Assembly (NCBI RefSeq): GCF_000377565.1
Contig: NZ_KB898357.1
Span: 354,639-418,638 of the forward strand
Reading direction: 5' to 3'
Source: Rhizobium sp. 2MFCol3.1
Lineage (GTDB): Bacteria; Pseudomonadota; Alphaproteobacteria; Rhizobiales; Rhizobiaceae
Length of the DNA stretch: 64,000 nucleotides
Of the stretch, positions 55,284-63,917 are shown one piece after another. The notes beneath the pieces were generated by a model that ran no database searches, was not told the DNA's origin, and saw only the letters and a list, made by a program, of their open reading frames with translations. Positions within the stretch are counted from its first letter, which is position 1; every line of letters starts with the position of its first letter. The position numbers were made by a program, and so were the translations under genes.

Positions 55284-56120
55284 ATGACCTTTGCCCCGCA
55301 CAAAAGACATCTCGTCCTAATCCTCGCCACGGCTCTTGGCCTGTCCTCAGCCGCGCTCTCCACAGCGCAGGCGGGCACCAGCGAATGGGTCGACAATGCC
55401 GGCGGGCGGATGCGGCTGGTGGCGATGGCGCCCGACGCGCACGGCAAGATCCGCGCCGGGCTGCAGATCGAACCCAATGCCGGATGGATCACCTATTGGC
55501 GCGAGCCGGGCAATAGCGGCATCCCCCCGCAGATCACGATCGCGCCCGAGACAGGCGTGACGCTCGATAAGATCGGCTACCCGATCCCGAAGCACATCAA
55601 GGACGAGAGGCTCGACGACATCGGCTACGACGCGCCGGTGACGCTGCCGCTCACGCTTTCGGCCACGAGCGGTGCCACCGAGATCAAGGCGCAGGCCTTC
55701 ATCGGTATCTGCAAGGATATCTGCGTGCCCTTCCAGGCCGATCTCACCGTTCGCCTCGCTGCGGCAGGACAATCGGAGCCGGAGGAAAAGGCCATACTGG
55801 ACGCCGCCGACGCGCGGTTGCCGGAGGCGCCTTCCTCCAAGTTCAAGGTGACCAAGCACACGCTGTCGGCCGACCTGAAGGAGCTGACGCTCAATATCAC
55901 GCTCCCCGATATCGGCGACACGACGCCCGACGTCGCCATTGCCGGCCCGAGCGGCTATGTGTTTACCAAGCAGCTGATGAGCAAGCGCGATGGCACGTCG
56001 CTGACGACGACAGTTGCGATCGGCAAGCTGCCGAAGAATTACGACATATCGGGCAAGAGCTGGAGCGCGCTTGTGATCGACGGTGCCCGCGCCATCGAAA
56101 GCCCGCTTGCTTTCAAATAG
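55284..56120 (+). CDS. Exported DsbD amino-terminal-domain protein
   Basis: A 278-residue protein with a signal peptide (HLVLILATALGLSSAALSTAQA) and the DsbD amino-terminal (DsbD-alpha/DUF) fold: GLQIEPNAGWITYWREPGNSG and IGICKDICVPFQADL, with a CxxxC that could form the redox pair. The membrane and thioredoxin parts of full DsbD are absent, so it would need a separate electron donor. In rhizobia this gene often stands near a peroxiredoxin as here. ATG 55284 is preferred over a TTG at 55266. Confidence 0.85.
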   Translation: MTFAPHKRHLVLILATALGLSSAALSTAQAGTSEWVDNAGGRMRLVAMAPDAHGKIRAGLQIEPNAGWITYWREPGNSGIPPQITIAPETGVTLDKIGYPIPKHIKDERLDDIGYDAPVTLPLTLSATSGATEIKAQAFIGICKDICVPFQADLTVRLAAAGQSEPEEKAILDAADARLPEAPSSKFKVTKHTLSADLKELTLNITLPDIGDTTPDVAIAGPSGYVFTKQLMSKRDGTSLTTTVAIGKLPKNYDISGKSWSALVIDGARAIESPLAFK

Positions 56121-56205
56121 GCCGATCCTATCATTCACACCTGCCATTGATCTCAACTTAGGCGGCCCTCGGCGGCGCCTGCCAAACAATAACCAGGAGA
56201 TAGTC

Positions 56206-56691
56206 ATGACCATTGCAATCGGCGACACGCTGCCTTCGGCGACCTTCAAGGAAAAGACGGCTGACGGTCCGGTCGAGACCACGACCGAGGCGCTGTTCAA
56301 GGGCAAGCGCGTGGTGCTCTTCGCCGTGCCCGGCGCCTTCACGCCGACCTGCTCGCTCAACCACCTGCCCGGCTATCTCGAAAACCGCGACACCATTCTC
56401 GGCAAGGGCGTCGACGACATCGCCGTCATCGCCGTCAACGACTGGCACGTGATGGGCGCCTGGGCGCAATCCTCCGGCGGCATGGGCAAGATCCATTTCC
56501 TCCCCGACTGGGACGCTTCCTTCACCAAAGCCATCGGCCTCGACGCCGACCTCTCCGGCGGCGGCCTCGGCGTGCGCTCCAAGCGCTACTCGATGCTGGT
56601 CGAGGACGGTGTCGTGAAGTCGCTCAACGTCGAAGACAATCCCGGCCAGGCGACGGTTTCGAGCGCTGCGACGATGATCGAGCAGCTTTGA
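56206..56691 (+). CDS. Peroxiredoxin of the Prx5 type
   Basis: A 161-residue thiol peroxidase of the Prx5/AhpE-like group. The peroxidatic cysteine is Cys49 in VPGAFTPTCSLNHLPGY, the standard Prx5 signature. Further along, IAVNDWHVMGAWAQ and LGVRSKRYSMLVEDGVV confirm the family. The ATG at 56206 has AGGAGA six bases upstream. It lies 85 bp after the DsbD-N gene in the same direction and may be co-transcribed. It detoxifies organic peroxides or hydrogen peroxide. Confidence 0.94.
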   Translation: MTIAIGDTLPSATFKEKTADGPVETTTEALFKGKRVVLFAVPGAFTPTCSLNHLPGYLENRDTILGKGVDDIAVIAVNDWHVMGAWAQSSGGMGKIHFLPDWDASFTKAIGLDADLSGGGLGVRSKRYSMLVEDGVVKSLNVEDNPGQATVSSAATMIEQL

Positions 56692-57241
56692 TGTGATGTT
56701 GCGGGGCGGGGCCGCGTGTCGGCTTCGCCCTGCGCTTGGCCACGCTGCGCTGGCTTCCGTGGCGGGTTGCTGCGGGCCTTGGCTCTCTTGCGTTTTTAAC
56801 GCACCGTTGCGTTTCTGGCGGCGTGCTTAGATCCTCGGGACGAGCCCGAGGATGACGCCGAGAGCGTAGGAAGCGACGTCCTTTCAATAGGTTAGAGACG
56901 TATCCATCCTTTCAACCGTCATACTCGGGCCCGTCCCGAGTATCTGCTGTCGGTGCAATTGGCTCAACGTGAATGGACGCTGGGCGAGGACGGGGCTGCG
57001 GGTGCCGGCTCAGACGCAAGTACGCATCACCCACCAACTCCAGTGGCTCCGGCTCCTCTCATCCCCCTGAACCGTTGCATTCGCGGCTGCGTGCTTAGAT
57101 CCTCGGCACGTTGGCCGAGGATGACGCCGAGAGAGTGGCGGCGGCGTCCTCCCAGTCCGCCTTCCACTTCCTGTTCTCCACAAACCTCTGCTGGTCGCCG
57201 ATATTTTCGCGCTCGAGCGCTTGCGTCCTCATTGAAAATAT
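56692..57241. repeat. Intergenic repeat cluster before the aztABC operon
   Basis: This gap of nearly 600 bp holds no convincing gene. Two copies of a direct repeat occur at 56802-56870 and 57071-57137, sharing ACCGTTGC, GCGTGCTTAGATCCTCGG, then CCGAGGATGACGCCGAGAG. Each contains an inverted core (CCTCGG/CCGAGG). Between them is an ATACTCGGG-CCCGT-CCCGAGTAT palindrome at about 56922-56943. They look like a second rhizobial interspersed element, different in sequence from the RIMEs. Confidence 0.7.
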
Positions 57242-57271
57242 CGTTATAACGTTACAAAGTAATGTTATTAC
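57242..57271. promoter_or_regulatory. Zur-like operator upstream of aztABC
   Basis: CGTTATAACG (57242-57251) is a perfect 10-bp palindrome, and GTAATGTTATTAC (57259-57271) has perfect GTAAT/ATTAC arms. Alphaproteobacterial Zur sites are AT-rich palindromes of the GTAATGTTATAACATTAC type, so this looks like two Zur-like half-sites or two overlapping sites. It lies 17 bp before the first small gene of the operon. No zur gene is within the window. Confidence 0.6.
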
Positions 57272-57287
57272 ATACTGAGTGCCGAGA

Positions 57288-57413
57288 ATGACCCTCCTAA
57301 ACAATCTCGCCGCCGGCCTGTTGGGCACATCGGCGATGAGCCGCGTGATCGGCGCTGTTGTCGTCACCGCCCTGCTCTGGATCGCGATCGCATGGGCGGT
57401 GGTGCTGCCATGA
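57288..57413 (+). CDS. 41-residue membrane peptide heading the zinc importer operon
   Basis: A small open frame with MTLLNNLAAGLLGTSAMSRV followed by one hydrophobic helix (IGAVVVTALLWIAIAWAVVLP). Its TGA stop overlaps the start of the ABC ATPase in ATGA, so it is translationally coupled to aztA. A CCGAGA lies right before the ATG, so the ribosome site is weak. It lies behind the Zur-like operator. The length, position and single helix suggest a real small protein linked to zinc uptake, but no family is known to me. Confidence 0.6.
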   Translation: MTLLNNLAAGLLGTSAMSRVIGAVVVTALLWIAIAWAVVLP

Positions 57414-58150
57414 GCGAAGATCTGATCCGGCTTTCCAATCTTACCGTCGCCTATAACCGGCACCCGGCTGTGCACCACGTCTCCGGCGCGATAGCGGCCG
57501 GCAGTCTGACGGCCATTGCCGGGCCGAACGGCGCGGGGAAATCGACGCTTTTGAAGGCGATCATGGGTGAGCTCAGGCCGAGCGAGGGGCGCGTGGAGCA
57601 TCGGCTGCAGCGCACCGATTTCGGCTATCTGCCGCAGGCGGCCGATATCAACAGGCGGTTTCCGATCTCGGTGCTCGATACCGTGCTGCTCGGCGCATGG
57701 CGGCAGGCGGGGGCGTTTTCGCGGGTTTCGGGTGCGGAGATGGTGAGGGCGCGTGAGGCGATCGCGGCGGTCGGGCTCGAAGGTTTCGAGCGGCGGCAGA
57801 TCGGGTCGCTGTCGTCGGGCCAGCTGCAACGCGTGCTGTTTGCGCGGCTATTGCTGCAGGATGCCAAGGTGATCCTGCTCGACGAGCCCTTTACCGCGAT
57901 CGATGCCCGCACCACCCGCGACCTGATCGAGATGATCAGGCGATGGCATGGCGACGGGCGCACGATCGTGGCGGTGCTGCACGATTTCGAGCAGATCCGC
58001 GCGCATTTCCCGCAGACGCTGCTTCTCGCCCGCGAGATGATCGACTGGGGCCCGACCGCTTCCGCGATGTCGGCCGAGAACCTGTTGAAGGCGCGGGCGA
58101 TGGCCGAGCGCTGGGATGAGGACGCAGACGCCTGCGCGCCGGCCGCATGA
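57410..58150 (+). CDS. aztA: Zinc ABC transporter ATPase AztA
   Basis: A 246-residue ABC ATPase. Walker A is GPNGAGKSTLLKA from residue 38, the signature is LSSGQLQRVLFARLLLQ and Walker B VILLDEPFTAIDART, with the switch histidine in AVLHDFEQI. Size and the partner genes (permease and zinc-type binding protein) place it in the metal importers; the AztC-like signature of the binding protein makes zinc more likely than manganese. Its stop overlaps the permease start in ATGA. Confidence 0.9.
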   Translation: MSEDLIRLSNLTVAYNRHPAVHHVSGAIAAGSLTAIAGPNGAGKSTLLKAIMGELRPSEGRVEHRLQRTDFGYLPQAADINRRFPISVLDTVLLGAWRQAGAFSRVSGAEMVRAREAIAAVGLEGFERRQIGSLSSGQLQRVLFARLLLQDAKVILLDEPFTAIDARTTRDLIEMIRRWHGDGRTIVAVLHDFEQIRAHFPQTLLLAREMIDWGPTASAMSAENLLKARAMAERWDEDADACAPAA

Positions 58151-59019
58151 CCATCTACGATCTCTTCTTCGCGCCCTTTGTCGACTACGGCTTCATGCGC
58201 CGGGCGCTGGTCGCGTGCCTTTGCCTCGGGCTCGGTTCCGGGCCGATCGGTGTGTTCCTGATGTTGCGGCGCATGAGCCTGATGGGCGATGCGATGAGCC
58301 ATGCGATCCTGCCGGGGGCGGCGATCGGCTATCTCGTCGCCGGGTCGCTGTCGCTGACGGCGATGGGGATCGGCGGGCTGGTGGCGGGGCTCGCTGTGGC
58401 TTTGCTGTCGGGCGCGGTCAGCCGTGTGACGGTGCTGCAGGAGGATGCGAGCTTTGCCAGCTTCTATCTGGCATCGCTGGCGCTGGGCGTGCTGATCGTC
58501 TCGCTGAGGGGGTCCAATATCGATCTGCTGCATGTGCTGTTCGGCACCATCCTCGCCATCGATCCCCCTGCCCTCTACCAGATCGGCGCGATCACGACGC
58601 TGACGCTGATCGTGCTCGCCGCGATCTACCGGCCGCTGATCGCCGAATGCTTTGACCCGAGTTTCCTCAGGGCGATCGGCGGGCGCGGTCCGGTCTATCA
58701 CTTCCTGTTCCTGCTGCTCGTCGTGCTCAATCTCGTCGCCAGCTTCCAGGCGCTTGGTACGCTGATGGCGGTGGGGCTGATGATGCTGCCGGCTGCGATC
58801 GCGCAGCTCTGGTCGCGCAGTCTGCCCTCGATGATGCTGGTGGCGGCCTTGAGTGCCGCGGCATCCGGCTATTTCGGGCTGATCGCCTCCTATCATCTAG
58901 AGCTCGCCTCCGGGCCGACGATCATCATGACGGCGGCGGCGATCTACGGCTTCTCCATCTTTTTCGCACCGTCGGGCCTTGCCCGGCGTCTTTTCCCCCG
59001 CGCCCATCTCAAGGGCTAA
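58147..59019 (+). CDS. aztB: Zinc ABC transporter permease AztB
   Basis: A 290-residue membrane protein of the ABC-3 metal permease family with about eight to nine helices. GVFLMLRRMSLMGDAMSHAILPGAA is the family's conserved cytoplasmic coupling region, and SFQALGTLMAVGLMMLPAAIAQLW is near the end. The start overlaps the aztA stop by four bases. The product forms the channel of the importer with AztA and AztC. Confidence 0.92.
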   Translation: MTIYDLFFAPFVDYGFMRRALVACLCLGLGSGPIGVFLMLRRMSLMGDAMSHAILPGAAIGYLVAGSLSLTAMGIGGLVAGLAVALLSGAVSRVTVLQEDASFASFYLASLALGVLIVSLRGSNIDLLHVLFGTILAIDPPALYQIGAITTLTLIVLAAIYRPLIAECFDPSFLRAIGGRGPVYHFLFLLLVVLNLVASFQALGTLMAVGLMMLPAAIAQLWSRSLPSMMLVAALSAAASGYFGLIASYHLELASGPTIIMTAAAIYGFSIFFAPSGLARRLFPRAHLKG

Positions 59020-59034
59020 CCAAAGGATCCTTCT

Positions 59035-59934
59035 ATGCCCCATAGAAGATTGCTTCTTGCCGCCTCGCTTCCCGCGCTGATGGCCTTCTCGGCCATGCCG
59101 GCTTCGGCCGAAACGCTGAAGGTCGTGGCCTCCTTCACCGTGCTGGCCGATGTCGTCAAACAGGTTGGCGGCGACCATGTCGACGTCAAGAGCCTCGTCG
59201 GGCCGAACGGCGACCCCCACGAATTCGAGCCGTCGCCGACCGACGCCAAGAACCTGAAGGCCGCGAAGGTCACCTTCGTCAGCGGCGAAGGACTGGAGGG
59301 CTGGATGGACCGGCTGATCGCGGCATCGGGCTACAAGGGCACGCCGGTGACCGTCTCCGAGGGCGTGAAGACGCGCACCATGGAAGAGGACGGCAAGACA
59401 GTGACCGATCCGCACGTCTGGAACAGCCCCGTCAGTGTCAAGGTCTGGGTCGCCAACATCGAGAAGGCGCTTTCATCGGCCGATCCTGCGGATGCGGCGG
59501 CGTTCAAGGCCAATGCCGCGGCTTACACCAAGAAGCTCGACGAGATGGACGCCTATGCCAAGGCGAAGTTCAAGGATATCCCCGAGGATCACCGCAAGGT
59601 TCTGACCAGCCACGACGCCTTCGGCTATTTCGGCCGGGAGTATCATGTGAGCTTCCTGGCGCCGCTCGGCGTCTCCACCGAAAGCGAGGCGTCAGCCGCC
59701 GAAGTTGCCCAGCTGATCGAGCAGATCAAAGCCGAGCACGTGAAGACGTACTTCTTCGAGAACTCCAACGATCCGCGCCTCGTCAAGCAGATCGCCAAGG
59801 CAACGGGGGCTGAGCCCGGCGGCGAGCTCTATGTAGAGTCGCTGTCGGATGCCAAGGGCCCGGCATCCAACTACGAGAAGATGTTCCGCTACAATGTCGA
59901 CCAGATCTCCGCCGCGATGCGCAAGGGCAGCTGA
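59035..59934 (+). CDS. aztC: Zinc-binding periplasmic protein AztC
   Basis: A 299-residue periplasmic metal-binding protein with a signal peptide ending in MPASAE. Its likely zinc ligands are His62 (GDPHEF), His127 (TDPHVW), His193 (SHDAFGYF) and Asp272 (SLSDAKGPASNY). The set of three His and one Asp and the LSDAKGP-type motif match AztC. The flexible His-rich loop of ZnuA is absent. AAAGGA eight bases upstream supports the ATG. The chaperone gene aztD, found beside aztABC in some species, is not here; the next gene is unrelated and on the other strand. Confidence 0.93.
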   Translation: MPHRRLLLAASLPALMAFSAMPASAETLKVVASFTVLADVVKQVGGDHVDVKSLVGPNGDPHEFEPSPTDAKNLKAAKVTFVSGEGLEGWMDRLIAASGYKGTPVTVSEGVKTRTMEEDGKTVTDPHVWNSPVSVKVWVANIEKALSSADPADAAAFKANAAAYTKKLDEMDAYAKAKFKDIPEDHRKVLTSHDAFGYFGREYHVSFLAPLGVSTESEASAAEVAQLIEQIKAEHVKTYFFENSNDPRLVKQIAKATGAEPGGELYVESLSDAKGPASNYEKMFRYNVDQISAAMRKGS

Positions 59935-59965
59935 CGACGGAAACCGAGACGTTCGACCTGCGGGA

Positions 59966-60274
59966 TCAGACCTGCAGGTCGAAGACGATCAGGCCGCCGA
60001 GGCCGCCATCCAGCGACGAGACGATGCGCTCGCCGACGGCGACATGCTCGGGATGGACGAGATAGGCGTCGCGCGCCTCCGGGCTTTCGAAGGTAACGGC
60101 AAAGCCATCGACGAAGCCGGCATGCAGGCCCTCTGGCGAGACGTTCGGGCCGTATTTGATATCCAGAATACCCGGAATGACCTGCTTCAGCGCGACGATC
60201 TGTTCAAACAGGGACTGCTTCTCTTCGCCCGTGATGGCCGATTTCAGCCGCATCAGCACTGAGTGCAGGATCAT
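59966..60274 (-). CDS. Dabb (stress-responsive A/B barrel) protein
   Basis: A 102-residue protein with the dimeric alpha-beta-barrel (Dabb) fold: MILHSVLMRLKSAITGEEKQSLFEQI, then IPGILDIKYGPNVS and DGFAVTFESPEARDAYLVHPEH. Bacterial Dabb proteins have no agreed function. GGGAGG seven bases before the ATG at 60274 supports the start, and the upstream in-frame sequence is rejected. It is convergent with aztC. Confidence 0.9.
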   Translation of the reverse strand: MILHSVLMRLKSAITGEEKQSLFEQIVALKQVIPGILDIKYGPNVSPEGLHAGFVDGFAVTFESPEARDAYLVHPEHVAVGERIVSSLDGGLGGLIVFDLQV

Positions 60275-60410
60275 ATGGTCGCCTCCCGACATGTTGTTAT
60301 CCGCAAAGCATAGTGGGAATGCGGCTGCGGGCAAGATGCAAAGATTAGCCATGGAAAAAGGCGCGACCGGTGCCGGCCGCGCCTTCTGAACGATGATTGC
60401 CAAGCCGCGG

Positions 60411-62294
60411 TCAGGCGGCGGAGCGGCCGCCGAAGGACGACGTCAGGCGATCGGCGAGCGCACGGGCCGGCGACTGTACCGGACGCGAGCTTGACGTTGC
60501 GGCGCTGACGGCGCGGTCGTCGAGTTTGAACTGCGACAGGAGCTCCAGCAGGGTTGCCGCCTGGGTCGCGAGGCCGTGACTTGCCGCGGTCGCCTGCTCC
60601 ACCATGGCCGCGTTCTGCTGCGTGCCCTGGTCCATATGGTTCACCGAGGTGTTGATCTCCGACAGGCCGGTCGACTGTTCGCGCGCCGAAAGCACGATCG
60701 ACTGGACGTTGCGGTTGACGTCCTGCACTTCGGAGACGATCTCCTGCAGCGCCTTGCCGGTGCGGCCGACGAGATCGACGCCGCCGCGCACCTGTTCGCC
60801 GGACTTGGTGATCAGCTGCTTGATCTCCTTGGCGGCGTTGGCCGAGCGCTGGGCGAGTTCGCGCACTTCCTGGGCCACGACCGCGAAGCCCTTGCCGGCT
60901 TCACCGGCACGCGCCGCTTCCACACCGGCGTTCAGCGCCAGCAAGTTGGTCTGGAAGGCGATGTCGTCGATGACGCCGATGATGTTCGAGATCTGGCTCG
61001 ACGACTGCTCGATCTCATGCATGGCATCGACCGCCTCGCGGACGATGTCGCCGGAGCGTTCGGCGCCGGCCTGGGCGCGCTTGACGAGTTCGCCGGCGTC
61101 ACCGGCGCGGGTGGCCGAATCCTTGACTGCGGTCGTCACCTGTTCCAGTGCGGCGGCCGTCTCCTCGACGGAGGCTGCCTGCTGTTCGGTGCGGCGGGAC
61201 AGATCGTCGGCCGACGCCTTGATCTCGGCTGCGCCGGCATCGATCATCCGGGCATTCTCGCCAACCGTGCGCAGCGTTTCCTGCAGACGGCCGATCGATT
61301 CGTTGTAGCTGATGCGCAGCGCGTCCAGCTGATCAGCGAAGGGCGTTTCGAGACGGTAGGTCATGTCGCCATCCGACAGGCGCTGCAGCCCGACGCCGAG
61401 GCCATCGACAGCAAAGCGGACGTCTTCGGCTTCGCGTGCCTTCTGCGTTTCGCGGGCGATGCGCTCGTTTTCGCTGAGGCTGCGATTGGCTTCCGTTTCG
61501 CGCTCGAGGCGTTCGCGCTCCAGCGCGTTTTCGCGGAAGACAGTGACGGCGGCGGCCATTTCGCCGATCTCGTCGCGGCGGGCGCCGTGCGGGATCTCAT
61601 GGCTGTTGTCGCCTGATGCAAGCTTGTTCATCGCACTGGTGATGTCGCTGATCGGCCGCGCCACGCGGAAGAACGAGATGAAGGCGGCGGCGATGGCGAG
61701 AAGGGCCGCGATGGCGACGGCCGCGATCGTCGAGATCCGGGCGAAGCTGATGACGTCGCTGGAGATCGTGATCGATGTTGCCGCCAGGGTCTTGTTGTTG
61801 TCGACCACGCCCTTGATGATGCCGCTGGCCTCAGTGCTGATCGGGTCCATGTTCTCGACCATGAACGTCTTCAGGTTCGCCTGCTCGCCCGAGGTCGCCA
61901 TCTTCGCGATCGTCGCGCCGAAATTGTCGTAGTCGCGGAAGTCCTTTTTCAGCGTCTCGACCTTGGCGCGGGTGGCCGGCAGGGTGACGCGGGTTTCGAA
62001 GGAAGCGAGCGCCTCGTCGCGAACGACGCGGACATCTTCCAGCGCCTTCTCGAGCGTTGCGATCTCCTGCGGGCCAGTTGCCGACAGCATGGCCGTGACA
62101 TGGCGGCGCTGATCGCCGAAGCTCTTGTCGAGCGCGGCCAGGAAGGCGTTGCCGGTCATGTTGCGGACCATCAACTGCGACTGTGTTTCGAGATTGGAAA
62201 TAGAGTTGAGCGCCAAGCCGCCCTGAATGACACCCAAGACAACAACGCCGCCAAACAGCGCTGGTATCAGTGTCCTGATCTTCAAATTCATCAT
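60411..62294 (-). CDS. Methyl-accepting chemotaxis protein
   Basis: A 627-residue chemoreceptor. Two membrane helices ([18 protein letters not shown] near the start and [22 protein letters not shown] near residue 195) bracket a helical periplasmic sensing domain, which looks like a four-helix bundle. A HAMP domain follows ([23 protein letters not shown]), then a second HAMP-like part and the signalling hairpin with [41 protein letters not shown]. The ligand is unknown. ATGATG at 62294/62291 is the likely start. The region upstream carries the hairpin AACGCCC/GGGCGTT at 62433-62454. Confidence 0.95.
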   Translation of the reverse strand: MMNLKIRTLIPALFGGVVVLGVIQGGLALNSISNLETQSQLMVRNMTGNAFLAALDKSFGDQRRHVTAMLSATGPQEIATLEKALEDVRVVRDEALASFETRVTLPATRAKVETLKKDFRDYDNFGATIAKMATSGEQANLKTFMVENMDPISTEASGIIKGVVDNNKTLAATSITISSDVISFARISTIAAVAIAALLAIAAAFISFFRVARPISDITSAMNKLASGDNSHEIPHGARRDEIGEMAAAVTVFRENALERERLERETEANRSLSENERIARETQKAREAEDVRFAVDGLGVGLQRLSDGDMTYRLETPFADQLDALRISYNESIGRLQETLRTVGENARMIDAGAAEIKASADDLSRRTEQQAASVEETAAALEQVTTAVKDSATRAGDAGELVKRAQAGAERSGDIVREAVDAMHEIEQSSSQISNIIGVIDDIAFQTNLLALNAGVEAARAGEAGKGFAVVAQEVRELAQRSANAAKEIKQLITKSGEQVRGGVDLVGRTGKALQEIVSEVQDVNRNVQSIVLSAREQSTGLSEINTSVNHMDQGTQQNAAMVEQATAASHGLATQAATLLELLSQFKLDDRAVSAATSSSRPVQSPARALADRLTSSFGGRSAA

Positions 62295-62597
62295 CGTAAG
62301 CCCCGGTCTTTCTTCAATCTTTTCGCTCTGGCCCTCCTCAACCGGCAACCGGTTTGACAAATGGCAATTGAGAAATACTTACCGGAGCGATGCTTGCGGC
62401 TAAATGTAGCAACGCCCCATGTTCCGCTGCGAAACGCCCGAAACCCAGGGCGTTACGACTGCACGATGGCCGTTTCGGGCGGAAAAACCGTCGTAAACGG
62501 GACGACGCCGGCGACATTCTCCTCTAAGCTGCGACGCATGACCGCACGGGAAGAGGAGCCCGCGCGGAGGTGAGCATTTTCAACGGAGGAGATGAAA
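62295..62597. other. 303-bp gap between the chemoreceptor and fdhA
   Basis: No gene is visible here. It contains one clear hairpin, AACGCCC (62433-62439) with GGGCGTT (62448-62454), and should hold the divergent promoters of the chemoreceptor and fdhA. I could not place a convincing -35/-10 pair for either. Confidence 0.4.
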
Positions 62598-63788
62598 ATG
62601 AGCAAGAACCGTGGCGTCGTCTACATGCGGCCCGGCGTTGTCGAAATCCATGACATCGACGATCCCAAGCTCGAGGCACCCGATGGGCGCCGCATCGAGC
62701 ATGGCGTGATCCTGAAGGTGATCTCGACCAATATCTGCGGATCGGACCAGCACATGGTGCGCGGCCGCACCACGGCGATGCCGGGGCTGGTTCTCGGCCA
62801 TGAAATCACCGGCCAGATCATCGAAAAGGGCATCGACGTCGAGATGCTCGAGGTGGGCGACATCGTCTCCGTACCGTTCAACGTCGCCTGCGGCCGCTGC
62901 CGCTGCTGCAAGTCGCAGGACACCGGCGTCTGCCTCACCGTCAACCCGTCGCGCGCCGGCGGCGCCTATGGTTATGTCGACATGGGCGGCTGGATCGGCG
63001 GCCAGGCCCGCTACGTGACCATCCCTTACGCGGACTTCAACCTCCTGAAAATTCCGGATCGCGACCGGGCGATGGAGAAGATCCGCGATCTCACCATGCT
63101 CTCCGACATCCTTCCAACAGGCTTCCATGGCGCGGTGCGCGCCGGCGTCGGCGTCGGCTCGACCGTCTATGTCGCGGGCGCCGGCCCGGTCGGGCTTGCG
63201 GCTGCCGCTTCCGCCCGCATCCTGGGTGCCGCCGTGGTGATGATCGGCGACTTCAACAAGGATCGCCTGGCGCATGCCGCCCGCGTCGGTTTCGAGCCGA
63301 TCGATCTGTCGAAGAGCGACCGTCTCGGCGACATGATCGCGCAGGTGACGGGAAGCAACGAAGTGGACAGCGCGATCGACGCGGTCGGCTTCGAGGCGCG
63401 CGGCCATTCGGGCGGCGAGCAGCCGGCGATCGTGTTGAACCAGATGATGGACATCACCCGCGCCGCCGGCTCGATCGGCATTCCCGGCCTCTATGTGACC
63501 GAGGACCCCGGCGCCGTCGACAGCGCGGCCAAGACCGGCAACCTGTCGCTGCGCTTCGGCCTCGGCTGGGCCAAGGCACAATCCTTCCACACCGGCCAGA
63601 CGCCGGTGCTGAAGTATAACCGGCAGCTGATGCAGGCGATCCTCCACGACCGCCTGCCGATCGCCGATATCGTCAACGCCAAGGTGATCCCGCTCGAAGA
63701 GGCCGTTCAGGGCTACGAGAGCTTCGACCACGGGGCCGCGACGAAATTCGTGCTCGACCCGCATGGGGATGTGGCGAAGGCAGCTTGA
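62598..63788 (+). CDS. fdhA: Glutathione-independent formaldehyde dehydrogenase
   Basis: A 396-residue zinc alcohol dehydrogenase of the FdhA type. The catalytic zinc region is ICGSDQHMVRGRTTA, the structural zinc cysteines are CGRCRCCKSQDTGVC, and the NAD fold is VYVAGAGPVGLAAAASARILGA. The SRAGGAYGYVDMGGWIGGQARY segment is diagnostic for this family. It oxidises formaldehyde to formate with a tightly bound NAD. GGAGGAG lies right before an ATG at 62592, so the second ATG at 62598, six bases from it, is preferred. Confidence 0.95.
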   Translation: MSKNRGVVYMRPGVVEIHDIDDPKLEAPDGRRIEHGVILKVISTNICGSDQHMVRGRTTAMPGLVLGHEITGQIIEKGIDVEMLEVGDIVSVPFNVACGRCRCCKSQDTGVCLTVNPSRAGGAYGYVDMGGWIGGQARYVTIPYADFNLLKIPDRDRAMEKIRDLTMLSDILPTGFHGAVRAGVGVGSTVYVAGAGPVGLAAAASARILGAAVVMIGDFNKDRLAHAARVGFEPIDLSKSDRLGDMIAQVTGSNEVDSAIDAVGFEARGHSGGEQPAIVLNQMMDITRAAGSIGIPGLYVTEDPGAVDSAAKTGNLSLRFGLGWAKAQSFHTGQTPVLKYNRQLMQAILHDRLPIADIVNAKVIPLEEAVQGYESFDHGAATKFVLDPHGDVAKAA

Positions 63789-63830
63789 GGGCTCGCTCGA
63801 CGGATATGGGGTGGCCAGCGTTGGCGCGCG

Positions 63831-63917
63831 TGGCCCCCTCACCCTACCCTCTCCCCGCTGGGGAGAGGGGGAGCAAGAGGCCCGCCACGAGTCCCTTCTC
63901 CCCCGCGGGGAGCAACC
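63831..63917. repeat. Degenerate RIME element at the window's right end
   Basis: The left end GTGGCCCCCTCACC, the palindrome CTCTCCCCgctGGGGAGAG and the start of the second palindrome (CCTTCTCCCCCGCGGGGAG) match the elements at 8505 and 45681, but the right inverse arm is missing. The remaining bases to 64000 show no gene. Confidence 0.72.
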
